NCBI RefSeq assembly: GCF_048128805.1
Contig: NC_135999.1
Span: 23,069,159 to 23,133,158, forward strand
Length of the DNA: 64,000 nucleotides
Reading direction: 5' to 3'
Source: Centroberyx gerrardi
Taxonomy: Eukaryota > Chordata > Actinopteri > Beryciformes > Berycidae
The notes beneath the pieces are model-generated. The model did not search any database and was not told the DNA's origin. It was given only the letters and a program-made list of their open reading frames with translations. A program made the translations under genes and the position numbers. Positions 1-10,883 of the stretch are shown piece after piece; position 1 is the stretch's first letter, and every line of letters starts with the position of its first letter.

Positions 1-82
1 GCTAAATGTCTTTGTGAGATAGTGGCAGCCGCTGGTAGCAGCATCAGGAGCAGAGCCCACATAAATTATTCACTCTGCTGCT

Positions 83-100
83 TTTCTTTCTTTCTTTATT

Positions 101-148
<48 letters not shown>
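83..148. repeat. (CTTT)n microsatellite
   Basis: Seen directly: about sixteen tandem CTTT units with one interruption (TTTATTTC) near the left end. This explains the Phe/Leu/Ser-repetitive open frame across it, which is not a gene. The flanks at 1-82 and 149-420 show nothing recognisable. Confidence 0.97.
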
Positions 149-417
149 GTTTTGACCATTTCACCTTGCATGTCACTCTTTTCCTCCTCCCTTCCCTCTC
201 TGAATCAAATTAATTCCTCTTCATTTGTTTTGGGGTTTCAGTTCCTCCCTCCTTGCCCCATCTCATGCTCCCTGTGCCCTTGGTTTTGCATTTCCCTTAG
301 TTGCAGCAGTGTCATCATAATTGTGTGTTCATCAGGAGCTCAGAGTGACGTTGCACTTCACCGCTGACCAGGGATCAGTTTCAATGCCCGCATTCCTAAC
401 TTTAATAATTGGGGAAT

Positions 418-420
<3 letters not shown>

Positions 421-449
<29 letters not shown>
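421..449. repeat. (TA)n microsatellite
   Basis: Seen directly: an uninterrupted run of about 14 TA units. The following 450-694 has no gene or repeat that I recognise. Confidence 0.97.
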
Positions 450-453
<4 letters not shown>

Positions 454-694
454 TGGCCGGTAAACATTGATGGTCAGCTGCACCCTCCACATTGTGATTA
501 AGGGACTGGTCTTTTTAAACTATACCTGTTCTGCAGCTAACATGATTTCCTCATTGAAGTAATGAGTTCAAGTTTGAAATAAGTGAGCTGTGTGCCATCT
601 TTATATCTGGTTCTGTCATCACAAATCCCTCCTCTTCACCCCTCAGGAGGGGAAGCCCCTCTCATTTGCATTTGTGGCTGCAAGGCTATAATGT

Positions 695-1083
695 CAGGGG
701 TGGAAAAAGTACTAAAATATCCTACTTATTGTATCTTTTCTGTTACTGGTGTAAAAATCTACTTAAGTAAAAGCAAAAAGTAGCTAATTTAAAATCTACT
801 CAGAGTAAAAGCTACTGAATTACTGTTTACAAAAGACAGTATTGTTAGTTGTAATCTTTTCCATGTCATTCTGAAAGGTAGAGAGGACAGTGTTCAAAGT
901 AGATTATTTTAATTGGTTGAAAAAAATTTACAAAATAATGTAAAGGCGCTTTTTACTCTTCTCTTCTCGGCTGACTGACCATTCACTACGAATGGCTCCA
1001 CGTTTGGCCAGTGTACGACTGGCCAGTCTCCTTAGGGAAAGCTGGCAAAATTTGTACTTTCTAATGGATGTGATTTAAAATGT
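695..1083 (-). mobile_element. hAT-like non-autonomous element, truncated copy in minus orientation
   Basis: The outer tip at 695 reads CAGGGGTGGAAAAAGTACTA. The reverse complement of this arm matches the outer arm of the element ending at 2378, through the blocks rich in ACTTAAGTAAAAG-type sequence. The two arms match again at their inner ends, where the plus strand at 1045-1083 is the inverse of 2086-2127. The middle of the arm is more diverged. The family call (hAT-like) is inferred from the tip sequence and overall style; no transposase is present. The copy stops abruptly at 1083 where perforin-like sequence begins. Confidence 0.7.
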
Positions 1084-1389
1084 ATCCTGCAGCAATGAGG
1101 GAGGGCTGTCCAGTCCACCACAGCCACTGGAACCTTCTGCTTTTCCCCCTTCAAGTGGGTGTTTCTGTGCAGCGTGCAAGTGCCATGATTCAGTGTCGAT
1201 GACCTGGGCGCCTTTCTGCTCCATCGTGACGATGTCGAAGCCTTGTCCTCCCACACTGTGAGCGGGGACAAAGTCAGCACGCTCACACTCTTGCGGGGTG
1301 CCGATGGGGCTTTCTTCTGTCTCACTCGATGGCAGACAGAGCGGACTCCATGTGCAGCACAGGAGCATGAGCTGCCACAGCCTTGCCAT
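1084..1389 (-). pseudogene. Perforin-1-like 5' gene fragment, frameshifted and truncated
   Basis: Read on the minus strand from an ATG at 1389. A hydrophobic leader (MARLWQLMLLCCTW) is followed by perforin N-terminal landmarks: an EC pair, FVP, a GxGFDIVTM block and an IDTESW block. A frameshift near 1200 moves the reading frame. The next conserved blocks (GTCTL, GEKQKVPVAVVDW) continue in a different frame, and similarity ends at 1084 against the hAT-like arm. Upstream on the same strand there is a donor-like GTAAG at 1575-1571 and an acceptor-like CATAG just before the ATG. This suggests that an untranslated exon and a roughly 180-bp leader intron came with the fragment, so it looks like captured genomic DNA and not a retrocopy. 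Perforin is a lymphocyte pore-forming effector. This piece lacks the MACPF pore region and the C2 domain and cannot encode a working protein. Confidence 0.75.
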
Positions 1390-1931
1390 CTCTATGAAAC
1401 AATGAACAGTGATATTATTGTTATACAATGCATTCTTTAAATATACAACTTCAACACAAAATGTATGACATTGAGCTATTGACTTCCCTTCCAACAATTT
1501 TGAACAAGATGAACTTGATGTGAAATATTATTCAATACAAAGCACTTTGATCAGAGACGGACTCGGGTGTCTTACCTCCACTGCAACAAACTTCTGTTCA
1601 GTCTCTTTGTCTCTTTTGTCTGACTTGATGTGTGGGAGGTGGAGTCTTGTTTGTTTCTGTAATCTAATAGATGTTCTCATTAGTTTTATATATAATGACT
1701 GCTTTCACACTTTTTTACTTCCCTCACACCCTAATAAGATGAGAGATTGGGAGAGAGAGATGGGGAAATTGAAATAAAAAAGTAATAGGGTACAGAAAAG
1801 AAATGAAAGAATATTATAAAGAATATAGGCAAAGAGAGTTAGATAAACATGTACACAATACAATGAGCGCCAGAAAGTTAAGACTACTTGAAAGTCACTC
1901 TCTGAATCTTGTTAAGCATGGGTCCAGATGC

Positions 1932-2378
1932 CAAGGGTGGAAGACAGTAAATAATTACATTTACTCACGTTACTGTAATTGAGTAGCTTTTTGGTGTACT
2001 TGTACTTTTTGGAGTATTTTTTCAGTTATTTACCTTCTACTGAAATACGTTTTTAGTAGTAAGAAGTAGGCTACTGTACTTCACTACATTTTAAATCACA
2101 TCCATTAGAGAGTACAAATTTTGTGGGTCTCCATAAGCATCAGAAACTGGACAATCGTAAATTGACAAATGCCAATTAAAAGAAATGAGTTTGAAACTAA
2201 GAATTGCATGAAGATCACATCTAACATCGGTCTCTTTTCTAAAAAAGTAAGTCAGTAACTTTTACAGTGAGGACATTTTAAATGAGCTACTTTTCCTGAT
2301 ACTTAAGTCGATTTTTACACCCGTACTTTTACTTCTACGTAAGTAAAATAGGACATTCTAGTACTTTTTCCACCACTG
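1932..2378 (+). mobile_element. hAT-like MITE, about 450 bp
   Basis: The left tip is CAAGGGTGGAAGACAGTA and the right tip is TTTTTCCACCACTG, giving short inverted ends (roughly CAGGGGTGGAAA). The interior has the ACTCACGTTACTGTAATTGAG and TTTTGGAGTA blocks typical of a widespread fish repeat that I recognise by sight. No coding capacity. Flanking 8-bp windows (1924-1931 and 2379-2386) match only partly, so a target duplication is not established. It may be one end of a larger composite running from 695 to 2378. Confidence 0.7.
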
Positions 2379-2518
2379 ATAAATGCTTTTTGTCGTGTTT
2401 GTCTCTACAATGTCTCTCCTTGAATCTGCTGGCACTATTTTCCCTACTGACCTGCACTGCACCCTCAGAAACACATTACAGCTGTAGTATACAGTATATG
2501 CCATCATAGTCATCAGTC

Positions 2519-2732
2519 TATGGATAATTATTCTTCCTCAAACCAGCACCTGATAGAAGCACGGCTGAAGTGAGATGTAGTTTCTTGTGTATATATATAT
2601 ATGGAGATACTAAAGAAATGAAAGCTATGCAGCAGGTTTGAAACCTTTCAGTGTGCTGCAGAAGAAGTTCATCATGATATGGATAATTACTCCCGCTCTA
2701 ACCAGAACCAGCACCTGAGAGAAGCACCGTTG
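2519..2732 (+). repeat. Imperfect direct repeat pair, about 50 bp
   Basis: The stretch 2519-2567 (starting TATGGATAATTATTCTTCCT) recurs at 2678-2732 (TATGGATAATTACTCCCGCT), both running into a CAGCACCTGA-AGAAGCAC block. The second copy carries a small insertion. Between them lies a short (TA)n run near 2590-2602. Origin unknown. Confidence 0.7.
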
Positions 2733-3174
2733 TGCGCAGGGAATCTACAACCTATTGATCCAGCTTTCATTTATTCAAACTACTCAGAGCAGTTTACATT
2801 CCGATGATTGAACAAATTCTTAACTGTGTGTTTTGCAGTGAATATAGAGTATTAATTAAAAAGAAGTGAGAAGCACAGAGCCAGACTGACACCAGCCCCT
2901 CCCACCTCATCCTTACAACTGCCATTCGTGACCACAGAGCGAAGCCTTTTTGTCGAAGATCAGGCAGCGCTGTGATGCTGTGGCTGTCTGTGGCTGTCTG
3001 TGACCAAAAACATTAATAGCATTAGATAGCAGGACCAATTCATAGATAGCAGATGTGCAGTAGTAGGGGTGCTGGTCCCATGATGAAGTTCTGCAAGTCT
3101 GATGAGAGCAAGCAAACTAAAATTTAAAATATTCATAGCCTGAAAGGACTTGTTTTCAGAGGTGGTCCACTCCT

Positions 3175-3790
3175 GATAATAATAATAATAATAATAATAA
3201 ACTTTATTTGTATAGCACCTTTCATACAAGAAATGCAGCTCAAAGTGCTTTACAACAGAGAAATTACATGCACCAAGTGCTTCACATAAAAGTTGATAAT
3301 GATAGTGAAAATAAGATAAAGAGGAGAATAGAATACATAAAATGCATCTTCACATGAAAATAGACATAGAATGAGCATAACATAAGATGGAAAATAAAAC
3401 CCACTGAATAACAATAGTAAAAATATGAGGAATGCATAACATAAGATGGAAAATAAAATCCACTGTAAAATAATAATAAAAATAAAGTTAAAAAATAGAG
3501 TACATAGGATGCATAAAATCAAGTAAAATACAAATTTTAAAAGAAGTGCAGCAGTGCATAAGTGCGAAGCAAAGTGAGAAGAAAAAAAAGAGTTCAAGGC
3601 CTGTATCGGGAAAGTCATAGCTAGTTAAAGGCTAAAGTGAAGAGATAAGTTTTTAGCTTTCTTTTAAAAATATTTAGCGAGCTGGCTTCCCTGATATCTA
3701 TAGGTAGTGTGTTCCATAGCTTTGGGGCGCAATTGACAAAGGCTGCATCCCCGATTTTCTTTCGGCTGTTGCTGGGAACCTCCAATAAAC
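3175..3790 (-). mobile_element. LINE-like 3' tail / widespread fish interspersed repeat
   Basis: Read on the minus strand, the sequence ends GTGCTATACAAATAAAGTTT followed by an (ATT)n tail (plus strand 3175-3201). This is the usual look of a fish non-LTR retrotransposon 3' end. Further in, the plus strand 3700-3785 (GTGTTCCATAGCTTTGGGGC) matches a repeat module I have often seen in fish introns. Between them, a unit of about 62 bp beginning GCATAACATAAGATGGAAAA is repeated near 3374 and 3436. Clade assignment is uncertain. Confidence 0.6.
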
Positions 3791-3798
3791 CAGCAAAT

Positions 3799-3903
3799 AT
3801 ATACAGTAGCCTACACCTGATATACAGTAGCCTACACCTGATATACAGTAGCCTACACCTGATATACAGTAGCCTACACCTGATATACAGTAGCCTATAC
3901 CTG
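3799..3903. repeat. 21-bp minisatellite, 5 copies
   Basis: Five tandem units of a 21-bp sequence beginning ATATACAGTAGCCTACACCT. The first four look identical; the fifth has one C-to-T change. Because 21 is a multiple of 3 the array is open in frame and translates to an IYSSLHL repeat, but nothing suggests it is coding. The following 3904-6490 is AT-rich, includes a TA-rich patch at 4475-4516, and holds no gene that I can support. Confidence 0.95.
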
Positions 3904-6574
3904 GCGGTTCAATAAATCACACACTTGATGAAAGCACTTTGACACACAGTTTGAAAAGTGGAAGGACTAATGGTGGATTGAAAACAATAATAATGATCTC
4001 AAGAGATGCATGCAGGACCTCATGCGTCACTTCATGAAACTCTGCTGTCTGTCAGTGCTGCAGGCTAGTAGATGCAGCGCAAATTAAAACATTATACGAT
4101 GCTCTTTAAGTTAAGATATTGAACAGTGTGTGAAATAATGAACTATGATGAAAAATTGTGGAAATAGTCTCAACATACGAAGTGAAAACTGTTAATTTGC
4201 TTCACGTTGATTTAAATACAGCTGTAACCTTCCAGCAGAATTATTAGACTGGAATATATATTTCTTTCTTTTACTATTTGAAAGATGCTCCATAAAAGCA
4301 TCCATCTCTTCCCTGTTGGACGCTGCTCATTTTTGCTCGTCTGAGATGTTTCACACTGTGTCTCATGTGGTCAGTCTCATCTATTTGAAATATTAATTTA
4401 ATTAGGAAGCTTCATTTTGCAGTAGATTGATGATGATAGTTAAGCTACACTGAAAATAGTCCTTATGCAACTCATATATAAATATATATATTTAACTCAT
4501 ATATATATATATATATGTTATAGTCTGTTCTATCAACCCCGCCCACCTAACCAATCAGGCTTCAGCAAGCAACACAGAATAATAAGACAACCGATGAAGT
4601 TCATAAGTGATATAGCAGCTGCCTTAGAAAATAAATGACTGCAAAGCTTCATGCGTCATTAAAGATCTTTTTATTGGTACACTTTTATTGACAAGGCCAA
4701 TCTGCTTCCTTTTTATTTGTGTTCTTATATTCCATGGAAAACAGGTGGGAATTACTCAGTGCATAATTATTTAAAACTGGAAGAGATTGTCTCTTGGTCT
4801 GTTGTCTGCTTGTTGTGATTAAAAATGATTATGGAGGATCATGAGAAGCTCAATAAGATGCTGTCTATTGTTTGGACTTTGCACGTACCTATTATGTAAT
4901 TATTTTTTTTTCCATATACAGTATATTGTTGCCTGTTGTATCTGCTACTTTTCTGATTGTCATGATGCTGCTTTCTTGGCTGTTTTTCTTGAAAAAGAGT
5001 TGTTTAATCTCTATGGAACTATTTGGTTAAGAAAGTTTTTAAAAAGCTTAAAAATACATTGGGTATGCCATTTAGGTGTGTATCTACCAAAGTAAATGCA
5101 ATGTACATTTTTGGTCGAGAATTTAAACTAAGTTTTAGTGATTGTCTTTTCTGTTTGTATCAGGCAGCAGTGTGATGCTGTGGGTGTTTTTAGCTGTGAA
5201 TGCTTATGTCTCTATATACATTCACTACGCTGTTAATAATCTATACCATCACAGAACAGCTCAAATCCCATAAAACAGGCTTGTATAAATGTCACCATAA
5301 TTATTTTACTAATAATCAACAATGTAGTGGTAAATAAAAAGACATATAAATTGCAACCTCCTGTCTGTGATCATCATAAGGCAAACAACCTCCAATATAA
5401 ACAAAAATCAATAATATTTTCAGGAAAACATACATTTTTGCTTTCACCCTTTGAAATGCACTTCATCTAACATCGCTGCTGTCGGGTGAAAACCTTGAAT
5501 CTCCAAAATGTCAACTTTTCAGGAACTAAGAAAAGCAGCTTTGTTTTTAGCTTGACTGCCCCTTTATTTCTGAGTTCATCCAATCGGTTTTGAAAGGGTT
5601 TCACAAGACAGGGTGATAGAATTTTCTGTGATCCTTCAGTTGAAGTTAAAGCATGAAAATGAACAAAATTTTAGTTATAATGTTTTCACCTGACAGTGAC
5701 AATATGTTCATATAACTTACATCAGTTTGTTGCCACTTCATATGTGTACTATTAATTTACATATAAAGATTTCTGTGAGCCTAAAAGGTGGGTAAACTCT
5801 GTTCTGCAAATAAAAAGGGGGGTGTGTTTACTCTCCACTGCATCCCTGCTGATAATATGAAGATGTTTAATAGTTCACCTTCTGCTGTTGCTCACATACC
5901 AGCCTACTTGTGGCATCCTCCCCTTTGTCTATTGTACAATAGTCTGGGCCCTCCAGAAAAGTTGTAGTCTGCTTTTCCACCACAGAGAGGCACTGTTTCC
6001 CATCATGCAGAAGTGACTAGAAACCAAACACATGAACAGTCTCTGACGTGTCAGTGGGCAAGTCTTCACTCTTTTGAGTCAGAAACTCAGGATGTCTCTC
6101 TGTGCAAGAATTATTAAATAATTGCTACTTATTAATATATAATACTGTTGGAGTCATTTTAAAGAAATAAAAATTGGTCAAATCAATAACATACTTATTG
6201 TGGAAATCTTTATATTTCAAATCAGACAACTGAAAATATCTGTTGACTACACAACTGAACCCTAATGCTATTGACCTGATGAGGTTATAATTTAAGTTTT
6301 ATTAACCATTTGACAAGAAATTAATGCATAACCCCGACACACACACCACTGTCATGTTTCTGCATTGGCAGGTTGCCATTGTTTATCAGCTATCGCCTGT
6401 CTTTGTGGAGTGTGTCTTCTCCCTTCTGTCAAAACAGGAGTTTTTGAACTTGAGCTGTGTGACACGGGGGAATTGATGTATCCAGCATCTATTTATAACA
6501 CAGAGAGCAGGTGAGCCGATACAGGGAGGCAAAGTGATTGTGTGGGATCTTCAGAGGGCTCTTTGTGCTTGTGT

Positions 6575-6850
6575 AAACACGCACATACACATAGGGAACA
6601 TACATGCATATGCACTCTGAAAACACGCACGCACACAAACATAAACACACACACACACATTGATCCTACATACATGAAAGGTTTCAAGTCTGTCTGTAGG
6701 CGCATACACACGTATGCACAGATACGAACTCAAAGACACAGATGCATCCATAGGCATGTGCTTCAATGCACATACATTCAGACAATGAAGAATGAAAGAT
6801 TTACAGCTTGCTGTTGGCACCCACACACACAGACAGATGCACAAACACTC
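6575..6850. repeat. CA-rich low-complexity tract
   Basis: Scattered CACACA, ACATACAC and GCACAC runs over about 275 bp produce overlapping open frames on both strands (His/Thr-rich one way, Cys/Val-rich the other). These frames are compositional artefacts. The region from 6851 to about 7500 has no recognised gene, but might hold the MYADM-gene promoter or a leader exon. Confidence 0.8.
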
Positions 6851-7712
6851 ATTTCCATGCAGGCATTTCAAACACATTTCCAAGTGTTGTCAATTGAAAA
6901 GGGAGGTGAGATGTTCTTCACAGAATCAGATCCGTCTCCCCCGAGGGCCGAGCAGATCCATGCTCCACAACCAGCTCCTCTAAACAATGCTTCAATCAGA
7001 TGATCTACCACATTCAATATGTCAACAGATCTTGCCCTCATACAAATCCTCCACAGACAGCTTCAAACACCATGTAAACAACTATTCAGAGAAATCCCAG
7101 TGGCCATATTTTATGACTCCATCAGTGAGGTCAAAGGGATCGGGAATTGGGGGAGGTGTAATGGCTGTACAGGAACTTGTTACCATATTAGCCTATTGCT
7201 GGTACCCCAGAAAAAGGGAACAACATTTCATGAGAATCGAGGGTGGGAGGAAGATAACTCTGTTTGCACTTGCTTTTTATTGTGGTCACCTGCACCTACC
7301 TCCACACTGAGACTGAAAGTGCACTGCTGCAACCTCAAAAAGGAAGTAGGCGAGGCCTGTTCTGACAGCGACGGTGCTGCAAAACATTACAAGAGGTACG
7401 ATTTTGACTCAGGCTTGTATTTAAAAAGGATGACGCATAGGTGATAGGTATAGAGACAGACACCAGTTAGTATGTGATTTTTTTTTTTCATGAAAGCCTG
7501 GAGTGTTGCCTGGACTAAACTCCACAACTCAATATTAGAGGTATATTTGAGTGACGCTATTGCCGGTGGATGAACTTTTTCTTTGTTTGTTTGTTTTTTG
7601 GAGGATTTTTAAAAAATTTTCTGATGAATTAGAGGAACTGAGACAGCTGGTAGGCGACCTAAGCAAATCTTGTCTCTTGGGTATTGGATCACTCAGATTC
7701 AACGTTGTGACA

Positions 7713-8645
7713 ATGCCTGTGATTGTGCTAGAGGCCAGAGACTTTGCCAGTCCCCTTTTTCTGGTGCGGACATGGGCTCTCTTATCTGGCTGCCTCACTT
7801 TCAGCCTGGTGGCCTCCCTGGAACCCTCCGAGTCACACGGGATGTCATTTCCCCTCCACCATCTCAGCACCTTCAGGGTCTCCTGCATGTTCACGTGGTG
7901 CTTCTTCTTCATCCTCACCCTCCTGATCCACGTTCTCAACGTCATCCAGTTCCACAGCCTCATCCCCATATCCTGGAAGAACCTGATCGTGACAGTAGCG
8001 GCCTTAGGCGCACTGATGTGTCTCAGTGCTTCTGTGGTTTTCCCTTGGATCGTCATGGATCGCAGCCAGGTCTCGCCGCGCCCCGTGGCTGCCGCAGTGG
8101 CCTCGTGCCTCACCTTCCTGGCCTATGCCTCTGAGTCCTACGTGATCCGCACCCAGGCCCAAGAGCAGCGGGGCTACATGGGCAGCATGCCCGGCCTCCT
8201 CAAGATACTCCAGTTGTGGGGAGGCTGTCAGATGATTCCCCTGCTTGTGGAGGCGGTCCATGGATTCTCAGCGGGAGAAAACGGAGGACAGCCCAGTGGG
8301 GTACAGGGCTGGCAACTGTGGGTGTCAGGGGCGTCATACATCCTCTGTGTCCTCATGTCCCTCGGCATAGTCGTGGTGATATTAGGCGACTGTGCCGGGC
8401 GATGTCTCCTACCCTTTGACAGACTTTTGGCTGGCTTCAGTCTGTTTGGGGTGTTGCTCTACATGGTTGCCACGGTGATTTGTTTTACCAAGGTAATGCA
8501 ACTTAGGAAACTCGGACATAACTTCACTAACAGTGGGGCAGAGCTGGTTGTCATGGAAACGGTGATTGCCAGTATTACACTGTTAGCTTATACAGTGGAC
8601 CTTGCCTTCTCTATTAAACTACTGTGTGACAGGAGTCATGCATGA
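7713..8645 (+). CDS. MYADM-family (myeloid-associated differentiation marker-like) MARVEL membrane protein
   Basis: A 310-aa intronless coding region with about eight hydrophobic segments (roughly residues 20-38, 57-80, 90-116, 124-142, 163-185, 199-225, 233-257, 277-302), matching the double-MARVEL layout of MYADM proteins (about 305-325 aa). Family landmarks visible: TFSLVAS, a TWCFFF segment, LSASVVFP after the third span, GYMGSMPGLLKI at 154-165, and LLAYTVDLAFS in the last span. The ATG at 7713 (MPVIVLEARD) is preferred because MYADM itself begins MPV. An in-frame ATG at 7551 would add 54 residues that look like translated leader. Family role: organisation of plasma-membrane domains and junctions; the exact function here is inferred. 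MYADM, MYADML2 or a fish-specific paralogue cannot be decided by eye. A strong acceptor-like T-tract and AG at about 7480-7500 suggests an untranslated upstream exon. Confidence 0.88.
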   Translation: MPVIVLEARDFASPLFLVRTWALLSGCLTFSLVASLEPSESHGMSFPLHHLSTFRVSCMFTWCFFFILTLLIHVLNVIQFHSLIPISWKNLIVTVAALGALMCLSASVVFPWIVMDRSQVSPRPVAAAVASCLTFLAYASESYVIRTQAQEQRGYMGSMPGLLKILQLWGGCQMIPLLVEAVHGFSAGENGGQPSGVQGWQLWVSGASYILCVLMSLGIVVVILGDCAGRCLLPFDRLLAGFSLFGVLLYMVATVICFTKVMQLRKLGHNFTNSGAELVVMETVIASITLLAYTVDLAFSIKLLCDRSHA

Positions 8646-9964
8646 GCTGAGGCATCAAGTTGGACACATGTAAAGTTCAAATCCACCCTGTGCAGTCCTG
8701 AAATGTTAATGGGAAAATCATGTCTTTGTAAAAGATGAATTGAATGGCTGTTTTTGGTATAAATCACTGATGTGTAAAAGAAATCAGATAGAAATGCTGA
8801 CACAATCAGATTTTTAAATACCAAAATAATAGCCTATAAATTGTACTGTGTTAAATTGATCAGCATGATTGCAGTATATTGTATTTATAATGGTGTTTTA
8901 CAAGAGGGATTTCTTTTTCAATGACGTTTGAAAATTTTACAACTGACATTTATGGTGCAGTGCATATGCCACCACACACAACCACCAGACCTAGTTTAGG
9001 TGGCAACTGTATTGAGCAATAAGAAACAGCATCCTTTGTGGCCATAAGCACATAGACTACCACGGTAATATGGTGTATGTACAGTAGTGATAGTCCCAAG
9101 TACAATGGATTCATCATTGATGTTGAGAATATCAACTGTTGATTGTGGACGTACTTCAGAATGCAAACTATGATACAAGAGGTGAAAAGCAATGAAGAAA
9201 ATGTTGTAGTTCTCACTGCAAATTCATAATCATTTTTAGTCTAATTTTATATGTTTCAGATTATACACCCTAATTATTGAAAGTAGAGTAGAGCGTGTTG
9301 GACTCAAATTCATGGAGTTCAACAATTACCATTCATTTACACTAGATGGCAACACTTTCATTACCATGCAACTCTATTCAAATCATAAGATTGGACTTCA
9401 AATGAAGAATACAATGAATGTTTTTGTACAGCAAAACACGTATTTGGTCTCATCAATGTTTCATTATATGTCCAATTTCTATACAGGAAAAAAACAAAGG
9501 TGAACTCAATTTAATCAAGTGGGATTACGACTAGGCTCATTAGTCGTGGTCATGTCATGGTATGCAACACTTAGAATATTAGCCACATTGATAATTACGG
9601 AAAAACACCATCTTGTAGTTTTTGTTGGTTGGTTTGTCAAAAAGGCATGCTACTACAGTTTAACATTAACACTATGGATGTAGGGTTCATGCCTCACTTA
9701 GGTTTTGAGACCCTACTGACTTTTGTCTAACTTTTCCTTTAACTTGCATCGATTACCAAGGAAAACATGGCGCTAGACTGTAATGTCTTATTTACATTTT
9801 TACACTGTTTACCTTCTCACATCTGCCCCATCTGCTCTAGGCCTACTACGCAATCCTAATGATAAATCGATCGTCAAAGCTCGACCGCACGGCGAGTCAC
9901 TTATCCCACTGATCGGTTTCGATTACTCTGGCCTTGGGAGACTCCAACGTTTTTTTTCTTTCAG
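8646..9964. other. MYADM-gene 3' UTR and intergenic DNA
   Basis: AT-rich sequence with no open frame resembling a protein family. I see no canonical AATAAA close to the stop codon, so the transcript end is not placed. The last few hundred bases become richer in CpG (CGATCG, CGACCGCACGGCG near 9868-9895), consistent with an approaching promoter. Confidence 0.5.
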
Positions 9965-10143
9965 GAACTGTGAATCCAGTTAGTCAGTTGTCAACAGGCT
10001 GAGCGAGAAAACGGGCAGTTGAAAGAACTTCGTACGTGGAACTGATAACACAACGTTACGTTACCGTATTGTCCATAACCCGTCTTCATTTACCGGACGT
10101 TCAATCCTGTTCGGTCTACCAAAAATGAAGTTCCCCGGACACG
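9965..10143 (+). other. tex2: Candidate untranslated leader exon / promoter region of tex2
   Basis: The stretch ends in a consensus donor (CACG then GTAAGC at 10144) and is CpG-containing (CGTACG, ACGTTACGTTACCG). It lies upstream of tex2 with no other + strand gene in between. A T-rich acceptor-like CAG sits at 9962-9964, so this could be an internal exon starting at 9965, or a first exon with a start site inside the region. It contains an ATG at 10125 followed by six in-frame codons before the donor, which would make an upstream ORF. Assignment to tex2 is inferred from position only. Confidence 0.45.
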
Positions 10144-10668
10144 GTAAGCTCTCTCTCTCTTTTTTTAAACAGCCGAGGATATGTGAGTTTGGTGATATCA
10201 GCTCGAACAGCACGGTCTTTTAAAGAGACTTGTGTTTCAGTTCTTTGTTGCCTTTTTGTATCAACCATTGCTATGTAATATGAAGTAAGATTTGAACAAA
10301 TGAAGGCAGAAAAGTGTAGTAAAAGCTGCCAGTTAACGTTATTACCTCCCTTGTTATCCTTCCTGCATCACAAGATAGGCTGGTTTGCCTAACGTTACTG
10401 TTTACATTACCAAAGGTAGACAGGTCTTCCTTCAGACATTAGCATTAACACCTTAACGACCTTAACACCTTACATTAATGAAATAGATTTTTAATATGTT
10501 GTTACTTGGTTAAGTTATCACAATGAAGTACACAACTTCGTTATAGGCAACCAATCCTCTGAGCTAGCCACAAACAAATACGTTACTGTTAAATTTACAT
10601 GGTCACATTCTTAATGTTTGTGTTTTCGTGACTTCAATTAATTTGCATTTTCTGTATGTTCTTCTCAG

Positions 10669-10770
10669 CAAACCCCTGAGCACTATGGACATGTGAAACT
10701 TGACTCTGCAGTACGTTGCCAAAGGCAGATGCAAGTCCCAGGCTGGACTGAATGGCACTGAGGATACGAG
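10669..10770 (+). other. tex2: Candidate alternative leader exon of tex2
   Basis: A 102-bp segment with a good acceptor (TTCTTCTCAG ending 10668) and a good donor (GAG then GTAAGC at 10771). It has no long open frame. If joined to 10143 it would stop the upstream ORF after nine codons. No transcript evidence is available. Confidence 0.35.
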
Positions 10771-10845
10771 GTAAGCACTTTGCCAGTAAATTTGAACTCA
10801 TTATTGATCCGTTTCCTGAGCTACAAATGACCTTACTGAGGGCAA

Positions 10846-10850
<5 letters not shown>

Positions 10851-10880
<30 letters not shown>
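10851..10880. repeat. (GA)n microsatellite
   Basis: Fifteen uninterrupted AG units, about 80 bp downstream of the candidate leader exon. Confidence 0.97.

Positions 10881-10883
<3 letters not shown>

Noticed and set aside
3250..3618. 122-codon hydrophobic minus-strand ORF
   Set aside because: Produced by A/T-rich repeat sequence (Phe/Leu/Ile codons) with an internal tandem duplication; no membrane-protein family recognised.
7551..7712. 54-residue N-terminal extension of the MYADM-like ORF
   Set aside because: The family protein starts MPV, as the ATG at 7713 does. The extension is Phe/Leu/Lys-rich leader sequence with no family similarity.
7535..8113. 192-codon minus-strand ORF opposite the MYADM-like gene
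   Set aside because: It is the antisense shadow of a GC-rich coding exon and has no family resemblance.
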